A stretch of DNA of 64,000 nt from Azolla caroliniana (taxonomy: Eukaryota; Polypodiophyta), in assembly GCA_043228905.1 (NCBI GenBank), contig JBHGNT010000016.1:15190001-15254000 (forward strand). The letters run 5' to 3'. Shown one piece after another: positions 8,159 to 18,589 of the stretch (its first letter is position 1; every line of letters starts with the position of its first letter). The translations under genes were made by a program, and so were the position numbers. Below the pieces are notes generated by a model. It did no database searches and was not told the origin of the DNA. It saw only the letters and a list, made by a program, of their open reading frames with translations.

Positions 8159-10345
8159 GCTAGTACGATAGCTAATTAGCTAGTATGATAGCTAATTAGG
8201 TACTTTACTCAACTATGGTAGTAGTTAGGATAGCTAATTAGGTACTTTACTCAACTATGGTAGTAGTTAGGATAGCTAATTAGGTACTTTACTCAACTAT
8301 GGTAGTAGTTAGGATAGCTTATTAGCTACTAGGACAGCTAATTAGCTGCCAGTAGCTAATTAGCTACTAGGATAGCTAATTAGCTGCCAGTAGCTAATTA
8401 GCTACTAGGATAGCTAATTCGCTAGTAGGATAGCTAATTAGTTGCCAGCAGCTAATTAGCTACTAGGATAGCTAATTAGCTACTAGGATAGCTAATTAGT
8501 TGCCAGTAGCTAATTAGCTAGTAGGATAGCTAATTAGGTACTTTACTCAACTATGGTAGTAGCTAATTAGCTAGTAGGATAGCTAATTAGCTACTAGGAT
8601 AGCTAATTAGCTGCTAGTAGCTTATTAGCTACTAGGATAGCTTATTAGCTACTTTACACAACTATGGCAGTAGCTAATTAGTTACTAGGATAGCTAATTA
8701 GTTGCCAGTGGCTAATTAGCTACTAGGATAGCTAATTAGCTACTAGGATAGCTAATTAGTTGCCAGTAGCTAATTAGCTAGTAGGATAGCGAATTAGGTA
8801 CTTTACTCAACTATGGTAGTAGCTAATTAGCTAGTAGGATAGCTAATTAGCTACTTTACACGACTATAGTACTAGCTAATTAGCTAGTACCATAGCTAAT
8901 TACCTACTAGGATAGCTAATTAGCTAGTAGGATAGCTTATTAGCTACTTTACACAACTATAGTAGTAGCTAGGATAGCTAATTAGCTACTATGGTAGCTA
9001 ATTAGCTACTTTACTCAACTATGGTAGTAGCTAGGATAGCTAATTAGCTACTTTACTAACTATGGTAGTAGCTAGGATAGCTAATTAGCTACTTTATTAA
9101 CTATGGTGGTAGCTAGGATAGCTAATTAGCTACAATGAAAGCTAATTAGCTACTTTCTCAACTATGTAGTAGCTAGGATAGCTTATTAGCTACTAGGACA
9201 GCTAATTAGCTGCCAGTAGCTAATTAGCTAGTAGGATAGCTTATTAGCTACTTTACACAACTATAGTAGTAGCTAGGATAGCTAATTAGCTACTATGGTA
9301 GCTAATTAGCTACTTTACTCAACTATGGTAGTAGCTAGGATAGCTAATTAGCTACTTTACTAACTATGGTAGTAGCTAGGATAGCTAATTAGCTACTTTA
9401 TTAACTATGGTGGTAGCTAGGATAGCTAATTAGCTACAATGAAAGCTAATTAGCTACTTTCTCAACTATGTAGTAGCTAGGATAGCTTATTAGCTACTAG
9501 GACAGCTAATTAGCTGCCAGTAGCTAATTAGCTACTAGGATAGCTTATTAGGTACTTTACACAACTATGTCAGTAGCTAATTAGCTAGTAGGATAGCTAA
9601 TTAGCTTTTTTACACAACTATGGTACTAGCTAATTAGCTAGTACCATAGCTAACTAGCTACTAGGATAGCTTATTAGCTACTTTACACAAGTATGTCAGT
9701 AGCTAATTAGCTACTATGATAGCTAATTAGCTACTAGGATAGCTAATTAGCTGCCAGTAGCTAATTAGCTACTAGGATAGCTTATTAGGTACTTTACACA
9801 ACTATGTCAGTAGCTAATTAGCTAGTAGGATAGCTAATTAGCTTTTTTACACAACTATGGTACTAGCTAATTAGCTAGTACCATAGCTAACTAGCTACTA
9901 GGATAGCTTATTAGCTACTTTACACAAGTATGTCAGTAGCTAATTAGCTACTATGATAGCTAATTAGCTAGTAGGATAGCTAATTAGCTAGTAGGATAGC
10001 TAATTAGTTGCCAGTAGCTAATTAGCTAGTAGGATAGCTAATTAGCTTTTTTACACAACTATGGTACTAGCTAATTAGCTAGTACCATAGCTAACTAGCT
10101 ACTAGGATAGCTTATTAGCTACTTTACACAACTATGGCAGTAGCTAATTAGTTACTAGGATAGCTAATTAGTTGCCAGTGGCTAATTAGCTAGTAGGATA
10201 GCTATTTAGCTTTTTTACACAACTATGGTACTAGCTAATTAGCTAGTACCATAGCTAATTAGCTACTAGGATAGCTAATTAGCTAGTAGCTCATTAGCTG
10301 CCAGTAGCTAATTAGCTAGTAGGATAGCTAATTAGAAAAGACTAA
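8159..10345. repeat. Large palindromic array with higher-order repeats
   Basis: About 2.2 kb of AGCTAATTAGCT units with spacers of three main kinds: CTAGGAT-type, GCCAGT-type and CTTTACNCAACTATGGTAGT-type. Units are grouped into higher-order repeats. A block of about 300 bp from about 8938 recurs from about 9241, and a block of about 238 bp from about 9533 recurs from about 9771 with a partial third copy near 10,015. No gene is seen in it. It lies immediately downstream of the RING-like gene's stop codon. Confidence 0.95.
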
Positions 10346-10350
10346 GCTTA

Positions 10351-12453
10351 TTAGCTACAGTATGGTATACCTGTTTGTTTTCTCCACTCATTTGGTAGAG
10401 TTGTACTGCAATCTCCCAAACAGAATGCAGCAATTCGACAGGCATGTTGAAAACAAAGCAGATGGTATGTGTGGTTGCATGGTTGTAGGTGAACCAACAA
10501 AGACACAGTTTTGTCCTCCACACCTAACCCGCAAGCGATGCAACGTGCTTGAACTGTCAATAAATCATTTTCTGGTTCTACTTCATTTGGTAAGGGAGCA
10601 AGAATGTTCAGGTCCAAATCCTGTCTGGTCCTTACCATTCCCTCCACAAAATGTAGCTTCTTCTTAAGGCAGCTAACTACCTGTTCTTGATGAATGTATT
10701 GTTCCTTCAACGCAACAGAGAAATTTACCGATTAATTATTCTTGTTGTTGAAAGATACACCAACTTTGCTCAGGAATCGTTAACTTACTTGAAGCTTATC
10801 CAAATTGTAATCTGCAACAGTATTTACACCTAGAAGGTCCAGGTTCATTGAAAGAACCTGGATCTCTATTTGCAGTTCTATTTTACGCTGGGGATCCAGT
10901 GGCCCCTCTAATTCAAGCTCCTGTTGCGCAACCTATTCCAGATAATGCTTGATTAGCACATTTTACCCGTTATTTATAACACAATCACATACCAGCAAAA
11001 CAATAGTTACCTGAATCTTATTTCTAATTGTTGTAACAGCAGAAGTAACTTTGCTCTCCATTGCAGAAGCCATTGTGGCTTTCTCTAAATCAGTCTTAAA
11101 AAATGCCAATGTCTCACAGGCTTCATGGACATTTTTTAGCATATAGCTAACCAATGTCTCACCTGTATCATCGACATTGGCTTTCCTTGGGTGTCGGTGT
11201 GGTGTATGCCCCCGGTCTTGCTGGGAGTCGGCAGTTGCATCAACAGCTGCCATGCTCCAAAATCTGTCTATTTTTTGTGCCAAGGTCCCCATCTTTCGGC
11301 ATCTTTTTACCGATGCCTCACCATAGACTGCCCAAGCTACCCTATACATTTCAGGGTCTCTAGATTCCTTCGCTGTTTTGCAGTACTCATATGCAAATGC
11401 TCTAGCAAATGAAACTGACAACTCATTGTTGACTGGGATCTCCTGATGAACTTTCTGGTGCAGTCTCATGCAGTCATCGTACAAGTCGGCTCGTACATGC
11501 TTCAGCTTGACCTTGCCTTTGACTCTAGGCATTGTATATACTGTCATCCAGTCTATATCACTGATCAATTTATCACTTAGGACAGCAGGGTCAACACCCT
11601 CGAGTGACAGACCATAGGTGTTGTGGAAGTCCTCCTTTGTCTCGCAAAATTTTGCGAAGTTTAGCACTCTCGTATACGGAGGAACGAGCCATCTGAAATA
11701 TCATTTCAGAAATCAGAAATAGTGCAAAATCAGAATATGTGAGAATCAAAAACCCCAATCAACAACAACAAAAATGGTGCAAAATCTTTAACTTAACCTA
11801 ATCAAAATCTGTAATCAGAAGTTTGAAATCAGAAACCCTAATCAAAATCTGTAATCAGAAGTTTGTAACCAGAAACCTTATTCAGAAATTCTAATCAGAA
11901 ATTTATAATCAAAAACCCTAATCAGAAATTTCAATCAGAAACCCTAATAAAAAATTTCAATCACAAACCCTAATCAGAAATCCTAAGCAGAAATTTATAA
12001 ACAAAAACCCTATTCAGAAATTCTAATTTGTAATCAAAATTTGTAAACAGAAACCCTATTCAGAAATTCTAATCAGAAATTTATAATCAAAAACCCTAAT
12101 CAGAAATTTCAATCACAAACCCTAATCAGAAATTTCAATCACAAACCCTAATCACTAAAGACAGGATTAAACACAAAAAAAGTAATATAAACACACCTGT
12201 TGCTACTCCCCGATTTGCGAGACATCCTTGTATGGGACTCCAAGGACTTCGCCCTATTCGATTTTGGGGAAATATGAATCGGCACCAAAGTTCAGACAGT
12301 AGTCAAAAAGAAAAAACAAATGTTTGGGGTTTCTGTAACTGAAACATACCTGGACGATGATCGAGCGGGTTCTGTGTTGTAGCTCTCAATCTGCAATGTC
12401 GATTTTTTGCTGTTGCGGGAGCTACGTCTGCGTTCGTGCTCTGAGTACTCCAT
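10351..12453 (-). CDS. Five-exon gene for a RING-H2-like protein (446 aa if it ends at 10,351)
   Basis: Joining five exons gives one uninterrupted frame: 12,453-12,350; 12,253-12,197; 11,692-11,011; 10,932-10,789; 10,704-10,351. All four introns (96, 504, 78 and 84 nt) are GT-AG with strong donors (CAG/GTATGT, CAG/GTGTGT, CAG/GTAACT, CAA/GTAAGT), and every junction keeps phase, so this is a genuine spliced gene. The N-terminus is basic (ERRRSSRN). The middle (residues about 60-290) is helical and unrecognised. Residues 384-428 form a RING-H2-like zinc site: C384/C387, then C405-x-H407-x2-H410-x2-C413, then a non-standard last pair C424/C428. A ubiquitin-ligase role is possible but not shown. 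An alternative donor (AAACAG/GTATAC at 10,371/10,370) would skip the stop and join exon 4679-4144 in phase, giving about 618 residues. Confidence 0.7.
11694..12196 (-). repeat. Intron 2 filled with a degenerate AATCAGAAACCCTAATC-type repeat
   Basis: From about 11,780 to 12,155 the intron consists of some 15 variants of a 10-25 bp unit mixing AATCAGAAATT and AAACCCTAATC. The CCCTAA words are not arranged as a telomere repeat. The rest of the intron shows no other feature. Confidence 0.75.
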
Positions 12454-12629
12454 CTGTGTTCAAAATCAGACTTAGGCTAAACAGGAAATTGATGACATTG
12501 AAGTCGACCTTAGATGATGGTGATATTCCCCAAGTTCCACTACGTCTGAAACAGAAGTTCAAATATTTGAGTTTTTTCATAAATTAGTTTTTCAAATATT
12601 TGATTTTCCCACAAGAAAGACTAGCTAAA

Positions 12630-12680
12630 CAAATAGCTAATTAGCTATGGCCATTTTAGTAGCTAATTAGCTATAATAGT
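12630..12680. repeat. Right-most palindromic units of locus P
   Basis: Two TAGCTAATTAGCTA palindromes lie about 170 bp upstream of the RING-like gene's ATG. None occurs to the right of about 12,680, so this is the right limit of the palindrome-marked locus in this window. No terminal inverted repeat can be tested because the left end is outside the window. Confidence 0.85.
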
Positions 12681-12689
12681 GTTTCCACT

Positions 12690-13211
12690 CGCATGCTTTT
12701 ACCCTACAACCGAACAGGCCGGCGAACAGATGCCGATACCTGTTCGTAAACGCACAGAAAGACAGGAACAGGTTGGAGGTGCTGCCGGAAGCACTCGGGC
12801 ATTCCTCAGAGCAGCGCGAGTCTCCCGAAACCTGCACAGAAGGAAGCTATGGAGTCTGCGAACCAGAGAGAGAGAGAGAGCGAGAAGCCTTCGCGCCCAA
12901 TCCGACAGCACTTCGTCCTCGACTCTCTGCGATCCCCTTACTCTCCTCGTCTCCCTCCTTTTATAGGCAAGGAAGGAGCCGTTTCCCCTTTACTCCCTAC
13001 CTACCGAATCTACCCAGGATCTCTTATGTACAACTTAAGGCGCACGTGCATGAAGAGTCGGTTTCTACGCTTCGGTACACCGATTCCGCTTGTGGACGGT
13101 TTTCCTCACGACAACGTTTTGAAGCTCTTGAGTATATCCATCTTTCTATAGTAAGCTACTAATCTAATCTATGATAATTATTTCATTATTTTTTTACATA
13201 GTGTGTGAAGA
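12690..13211. other. GC-rich segment of unknown origin
   Basis: No recognisable protein. It has a short GA run (12,868-12,885) and a TATA-like TTTTATAGGC near 12,958, so it could be a promoter or part of an LTR on the + strand. Overlapping short frames exist in all phases, as expected for GC-rich DNA, and none is convincing. It abuts the truncated left end of element H at about 13,212. Confidence 0.5.
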
Positions 13212-13220
13212 TTCACACGA

Positions 13221-13574
13221 CAGTGGCGAAGGAAGGCATTCGTTGACCGGCACCGGAAGGGCAATGAGAAGTTGTTTGGAATTGGCAAGCTGGTGCTCAT
13301 GTTTCAGACCCGGATGGGTAAGATGCCGAGCAAGCTACGGTTCCGGTAGACCGGACCATACTGGATCACGCGAGTGTTCAATGGTTCTTACCAGTTAGGC
13401 ATGCTTGCTAGCGAAGTACTGGACAAATGGGTAAATGGGTTCTGGCTTAAACCCTATTACGGGTCCATGCCACCAAACCCGTTCCATCAGATGGAAACCG
13501 ACGCGGTAACCGAAAGCGGCAAGCAATTAGCCGGCAACCAAGAGGAGCCAGTGTTACCAGACAACCGGGACTAA
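13221..13574 (+). pseudogene. H integrase C-terminal remnant
   Basis: Starts at a frame matching D's integrase (RRKAFVDRHRKGNEK) and continues through the C-terminal SH3-like part (LRFR-stop-TGPYW...GSYQLG...KWVN). One Trp codon has become TAG at about 13,348. The frame ends at TAA 13,572-13,574. Everything upstream of the RRKAF segment is missing, so it cannot be active. Confidence 0.85.
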
Positions 13575-13909
13575 TGCTTAATTATTAAAAATAAAAATAA
13601 AAAATAAAAATCATCATGCATAGGCGAGGAGCGAACGGGCACTTTGAAAAGGTGTGTGGTTGGTGCCTAATTAACGCCTATTTAAAAGCACACCATGTGT
13701 CAACCGACTGCTATTACACAACGTGCATGCACGGGAATCGAGAAAAGGCGCCAAGCATGGAGAGACAAAACCTCCGCCTCGCAAAGTCCCTCTCATTTTG
13801 TGAGAACAGAGCACTAAGCACACATAGGCGATTAAGAGTAATCAGACGAACGCAAGAATAATGCACATACGTACCAATTCTACCAAGTCCCACAGACTCA
13901 GACGACAAT

Positions 13910-14439
13910 ATGGAACACATGGCACTCTTGGAAGCGGCCAAGAAATGGTTCAAGCAACACGGGTTGGAAGGGTTCCTAAGAATTGTCGAGGCACCTCCGC
14001 ACAGCAAGGCGGAGAAAGTCGTGCAGGAGATCGATATGGAGGTCATCACAGAAGAGGCCATCCGCGCCATGACCGGCTTATCGGAGGGCGGAATATTCAT
14101 GATCGACAACCATGCACCGGAGATGCTCATGAAGTTCTTCGGTGAGTACTCCTTGGCCAGCAAGGCGTACCGCACGCAAGGCGGCGAGGATGCTCTATTC
14201 CGAGAAGTCGCTCGTGTGCTTCATGAGTATGGGCATGTACACCCTCGACCCTCGACTATGCCAAAGAACAGAGCCGGTTTTATTATAGCGACTTATGAGG
14301 GAGTACAGGTGGATTGGCCGATGATCATCGCTGACAGTCTGAGTGCAGCCATAAACTCAGTAAAGGATGGCAAGAAGGTGTGGACGACGGTGGCGTAATG
14401 GTTCACTCTTTTAGCGCCGCCGGTAGAGCCGATACAACC
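13910..14439 (+). pseudogene. H ORF3, N-terminal domain (part 1)
   Basis: ATG 13,910 begins a domain closely related to residues 47-225 of D's ORF3 (shared EVITEEAIRA, EGGIF, FGEYS, YRTQGGEDALFRE, ARVLHEYGHVHPRP, MPKNRAG, IIATYEG). A TAA replaces a Gln codon at 14,396-14,398, after which the frame continues to the D insertion at 14,439. In H, ORF3 starts 335 bp after the integrase stop, whereas in D the two frames overlap. Function unknown. Confidence 0.8.
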
Positions 14440-14858
14440 TGTTATTCTCTGACCGGACAAGGCCTAACACAAGGTGTCACGGAGACACTTCACCAAAGGG
14501 TGATTACGGCATAGGATTATGACTCAACGATTACACCGACCTAAGTAGGTTACACGATTAGAGCGCTTTTGTTAATTACACGCGTAAGATATAACAGTAA
14601 GTACAGAACGGAAATCAACACAGAAGTATAAACACCATACGCTCTATTAATTATCCGCTGCGATTACAATGGGGTCCGGGCCTTTAAATAGGTTTCCGCC
14701 CCGTAGTACAAAACGGTGCCTATCGCACCTATTCGGGATCCGTCCGGATCTGGAACGACATACCGTTTCCAGTCCGTCCGTCCACACTATGCTTATTTAC
14801 AACCATACTTAATTAATTCCTTCACTCCGTATTTTGGACTCCTTGCCGGCCGGTAACA
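14440..14858 (-). repeat. D 3' LTR (419 bp)
   Basis: Begins TGTTACCGGCC and ends GAGAATAACA on the - strand. A TATA-like CCTATTTAAAGG lies near 14,685-14,696. Adjacent internal sequence (GGGCGTGCCATG before the LTR) is shared with element H at 22,285-22,296. Confidence 0.9.
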
Positions 14859-15027
14859 CATGGCACGCCCGTGGGACAGTACCTTGTACGTCGAACCCTT
14901 CTCGGCCCCTTCATTGTTCACCCAAATTGTCCAAAATACTTTGTTCCAGAGTTTCCACTTGTTCTTCCGGTTGTGGTTGTTGCGGCTGTGCTTGCTGCTG
15001 CTGCTGTGGTTGCGGTTGGGACTGAGG

Positions 15028-17718
15028 CTACTCCGGCTGCTCTATAGGCGGCTGCTCCGTTTGTTTCTCTGACTCCGGCATCCCCGTTTGACTGCTTCCG
15101 GTCTGGTCTCCTTCCAGTAACGGTTCCTCATCACTGAGGTTGACCGTTACTGGTTCTCGTGCTTTCTCTTCCCGGATCCGGGACCTCTCGTAGCTTTCAA
15201 ACTGGATCTGCGCCTCCAGCCTATCGTCGTCCAGCTGAGCTACAAGTTGCCGGACTTGCCCTAGTTGGTCCTCTGCCAAGGCTTGAAAGTCTTCGGCCAG
15301 CTCATCTCTTATGCCGGTAAAGTCTTCGGAAGTTAGCATATAGCAATCATCTCCCTCCTTCCGCCGGTTCTCTACGTCGGCCCGGAGCAATTGGAGTTCC
15401 GCCGCGTTCGTGGTCCACTTGGTCCACCATTTGACGGAACCGTTGTCAATCAAGCTCTTGGTCTGGTTCAACCAGGCCTGCATGATATCCTGGATGCGAC
15501 TTGCTCCCATTTGCGCTCTACTTTCCACAACTTGTCGTTCCTCCTTCAACTGCTTGATGAGATTAGCCGTATCCTCCGCCTGCTCTCTGTAGCGCGTCAG
15601 CTGCCCTTGATATGTTGTTTGTAGCCTCTGCAGTACCTCCACCGCTCTTTCTTTTTCCGCCTGCTGTTGCCTGAGGAGCTCTGTCCGAACCTTCTCCGCC
15701 TCTTCCAACCGTCTTCTGGTTTCCGCTTGTTCCTTAGCGTATGCCGTTGCGGTCTGATCAACTGCTTGCCGGAGCTCATCCGTCCGTTCCTTGTGCTCCG
15801 TTTGCAACCGTTTATACTCCCGGTGCAAGTGCTCAAATTCCTCCATTTTTTGTTTGAGCTTGCCGTTGATCTGGCGATGGTTCCGGTCCTCCCGGTCCTT
15901 TAGCTGCCGGAGTTCCTCTTTCAGGCGCTCTACTTCTGTTTCGGCGTTTCTCCGGAGCCTGTCTTTCTCTTGCAGCATTTTCTCCTTCTCCTCCTTGAGC
16001 CGGTCATACGCTTGGTGGCCTTTTCGTAAGCTCTCCTCGGCCCGGCGTAGATTGTTAGCAGTCTTTTTGAGTTCTGCCTCCGCTGCCGTCTTCAACTCTC
16101 TTTCGCGGCTCCTCAGCCCTTCTTGGGCAGCTAGCTCATCCTTTAAGTCCGCAAGCTCTTGGGCTTGTGCCACATTTCTCTCCGGAACGGTTTCCGTTGC
16201 CGGGGTCTGATTGCTATGTACAGGTTGATCTGACGCTTTATTCTGTACATTGCCCGGAGTCACCGGTGCTTGGACTTGTGTTGTCAAAGCCAATTGAGCC
16301 ATTTCCCTTGTGACCCTGTCCAAGTCTTGTTCAAGGCTCCGGATTCTGGACCGGGCCGTCTCTAGATCTACGGTTGTGACGAGCAACCGTTCGTGGTGCG
16401 CTCTCTCCTCCGCCTCTATGTACTCGACCACTCCGGCGATTTGCTCGCCTACCCACCGTAGCCACATGCTACTGGTGCCTTGCTGCTGTACTGGTCGGGT
16501 CGGCTCGTTCACTGTGGAATTGTCTGGCCTGAGTGCCTGTATCTGCCGTTCTGGTTCTACTCCTTGGCTGCCGTGTGTGCTGGCTGGGCTCGCCGGCTGT
16601 TGAGTTCCGGTTCTCGCCGTCTCCGGAGCCGTTGGAATGACTTCTTGTATAGAAGTCGACAAGGCCGGTTCTATACGCACCGGTTCCGGTTCCTCCCTTG
16701 TGGTTTGCTCAGGTTGAGTTGGGGGCGTTTCTTCCTTTTGCAGGTCCGAACGCTCCCCCGCTGTCCCGGCGGTCGTACTTCTTGACCGTCGTTGGAGGTG
16801 CTCTACTGGCTCCTCCGTTTCCTCTTCCTGGGTAACGGCATGTATCTGTGCCGTCAAGGGTTCCGGTTCCTTCTGTCCCGGTCGCCGTATGGTTATCTTA
16901 ACGGGTCGGACCGGTGACACCTCCTCCGGTTCTGGGAGCCGTTTCTTCCCTTTCGTCGCCTTCGACGCCAGCAGCTGCTGTCGTTTGGACGCGGGTTTCG
17001 AGGTGCTTCCTTCCGATAATCTTGGCCGCTTCTTTGGCTGGACGGTCTCGACCGGCGGCGCGAGCAATGTTATCCACTGAGCTACGGCATGCCACAGCTT
17101 CCGGCCCTCCTTGCCGTCCTTTCCTCGTACCGTGTCGATTGCCGCGCACAAACCGTCTCCAATCAACACCGGCCAATCCACCTTGATCCCTTCATAGGTG
17201 GCTATGATCATCCCTGCCCGATTTTTTGGCATGACAGGGGGTCGGGGGTACACGTGGCCGTACTCATGGAGCACTCGAGCTATCTCCCTGAATAGCGGAT
17301 CTTCGCCGCCCTGCGTTCGATAGCCTTTGCCGGCAACAGAGTACTCACCGAAATATCGGATGAGTTGCTCCGAGGTTGGGTTATCGATCTGAAAAATACC
17401 TCCCTCCGGAAGGCCTGTTAGCGCACGGATCGCTTCCTCGGTGATGACTTCTGTGTTGAGCTCCTTGATGACCCGGTCGGCTTCTTTGTGCGGTGGTGCG
17501 TCCATGATGGTCAAGAACCCATCCGGTCCGTGTTGCCTAAGCCATTTCCTGGCCGCTTCCGACAGCGTTTGTGGCTCCATGTCTGCTTCGAGGTCGAGGA
17601 AAGATGGCGAGGTAGAGTGGTGATGAGAGTGAGGGCGAGAGAGAGAGAGTTCCGAACGTGGGGGTTCTCTGAGTGCAGGTTCGCGTTTGCTAAGCTTCCA
17701 CTGCCTTGGTCCATCCAT
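15028..17718 (-). CDS. D ORF3: globular N-terminal domain plus long coiled coil (896 aa)
   Basis: An intact frame in the position where some gypsy elements carry an extra or envelope-like ORF, but with no signal peptide or membrane segment. Residues about 47-225 form a compact domain (LSEAARKWLRQHG, TEEAIRALTGLPEGG, YRTQGGEDPLFREIARVLHE) that occurs three times in the window. Residues about 225-430 are Pro/Glu/Thr-rich with basic patches. Residues about 430-760 are a heptad-like coiled coil rich in Glu, Arg, Lys and Leu. Then a conserved WWTKW...AAELQLLRADVENRR block is followed by an acidic C-terminus. The ATG at 17,718 lies inside the integrase frame (208-bp overlap). The TAG at 15,028 is followed in frame by 38 more codons to TGA at 14,911, whose end (LEQSILD) is conserved in H. 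Function unknown; a structural or targeting role is possible. Confidence 0.75.
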   Translation of the reverse strand: MDGPRQWKLSKREPALREPPRSELSLSRPHSHHHSTSPSFLDLEADMEPQTLSEAARKWLRQHGPDGFLTIMDAPPHKEADRVIKELNTEVITEEAIRALTGLPEGGIFQIDNPTSEQLIRYFGEYSVAGKGYRTQGGEDPLFREIARVLHEYGHVYPRPPVMPKNRAGMIIATYEGIKVDWPVLIGDGLCAAIDTVRGKDGKEGRKLWHAVAQWITLLAPPVETVQPKKRPRLSEGSTSKPASKRQQLLASKATKGKKRLPEPEEVSPVRPVKITIRRPGQKEPEPLTAQIHAVTQEEETEEPVEHLQRRSRSTTAGTAGERSDLQKEETPPTQPEQTTREEPEPVRIEPALSTSIQEVIPTAPETARTGTQQPASPASTHGSQGVEPERQIQALRPDNSTVNEPTRPVQQQGTSSMWLRWVGEQIAGVVEYIEAEERAHHERLLVTTVDLETARSRIRSLEQDLDRVTREMAQLALTTQVQAPVTPGNVQNKASDQPVHSNQTPATETVPERNVAQAQELADLKDELAAQEGLRSRERELKTAAEAELKKTANNLRRAEESLRKGHQAYDRLKEEKEKMLQEKDRLRRNAETEVERLKEELRQLKDREDRNHRQINGKLKQKMEEFEHLHREYKRLQTEHKERTDELRQAVDQTATAYAKEQAETRRRLEEAEKVRTELLRQQQAEKERAVEVLQRLQTTYQGQLTRYREQAEDTANLIKQLKEERQVVESRAQMGASRIQDIMQAWLNQTKSLIDNGSVKWWTKWTTNAAELQLLRADVENRRKEGDDCYMLTSEDFTGIRDELAEDFQALAEDQLGQVRQLVAQLDDDRLEAQIQFESYERSRIREEKAREPVTVNLSDEEPLLEGDQTGSSQTGMPESEKQTEQPPIEQPE

Positions 17719-18589
17719 ACCGTTCCCGGACAGGTTCCCGGTATAGTGCCGGTGGGCTGCATAAACGGGTTATTTGGCATCGGTCCTTTATAGGGCTTTA
17801 GTCTAAATCTGTTGACCCACTTGCCTAGCACTTCATCGGCAAGTGTCCCTAACTGATAGGACCCGTTGTATTCCCGTGTCAGCCAATACGGGCCTGTCCA
17901 TCTAAACCGGAGTTTACCCGGCATCTTGCCCATCCTTGTTTGGAATACTAGCACCGACTTTCCGATTTCGAACATCTTTTCATTACCTTTCCGGTGACGG
18001 TCAACGAACGCTTTCCGTCGTCGTTGCTCCAGTTCCATGTGTAGGATGTTGGCCAGCCGTTGCTCCTCCAGTTGGCATAGTGCTACTAGCCGCATTTCCT
18101 CCGACTCCTCTTCATTCAGCCGTTCCCGTAGTTGGATCCGTAAGCTTGGTACCTGAAATTCCACCGGCATGACCGCCTCTAAGCCGAACGCTAACCGGAA
18201 CGGCGTTGTCCGGATACTTGTTTTGTATGCCGTTCGGTACGCCCATAGCGCACTATGGAGCTTTGTATCCCAGTCCGTCCGGTTTTCATTGACGATTTTG
18301 CGGAGAATGTTCTGGAGCGTTTTGTTGGTTGACTCTGCTAACTCGTTTGCTTGTGGGTAGTACGGTGTGCTCCGTTTATGGACCATGGCATAGAACGTTG
18401 TTAAGCTTTCCACTACCTAGCCGAGGAAGTGCCCTCCTTGGTCGCTGATTAATTCAATCGGACATCCATATCGGCACCAAATGTTTTCGTACAGGAATTT
18501 TGCTGTGGATGACGCGGTATTGTCTCTCAAGGCCTTAGCCTCCACCCATTTAGTGCAATAATCTGTTGCCACGATGACATAACAATTAC
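17511..18589 (-). pseudogene. D integrase, C-terminal two thirds (unit 1)
   Basis: Reading on the - strand from 18,589: VIVATDYCTKWVEA holds the first catalytic Asp, LISDQGGHFLG the second and PQANELAESTNKTL the Glu, so the core triad is present. A TAG at about 18,416 follows HFLG. The open frame from 18,413 carries the rest of the core and the C-terminal SH3-like domain (LRFRWTGPYWL...GSYQLGTL...KWVNRFRLKPY), then runs on in a low-complexity tail overlapping ORF3. The N-terminal zinc finger and everything upstream are lost to the deletion at 18,589. Confidence 0.85.

Noticed and set aside
8159-10345. CRISPR-like look of regularly spaced short palindromes
   Set aside because: Spacers are a few recurring variants rather than unique sequences, there are no cas genes, and the context is a eukaryotic genome with introns.
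11780-12155. Interstitial telomere repeat
   Set aside because: CCCTAA words occur but not as tandem CCCTAAA or CCCTAA units; they are part of a degenerate intronic repeat.
1-12680. Endogenous viral element as the origin of locus P
   Set aside because: No capsid, polymerase or packaging gene is seen, and the RING-like gene has four spliceosomal introns; a DNA transposon or host locus fits better.
12679-13162. Overlapping frames of 95-130 residues in the GC-rich segment
   Set aside because: Three phases are open at once with Ser/Arg/Glu-rich text and a GA repeat; this is compositional.
15391-17793. Several plus-strand frames of 60-140 residues opposite ORF3 and integrase
   Set aside because: They are antisense shadows in GC-rich DNA with biased codon use and have no recognisable domains.
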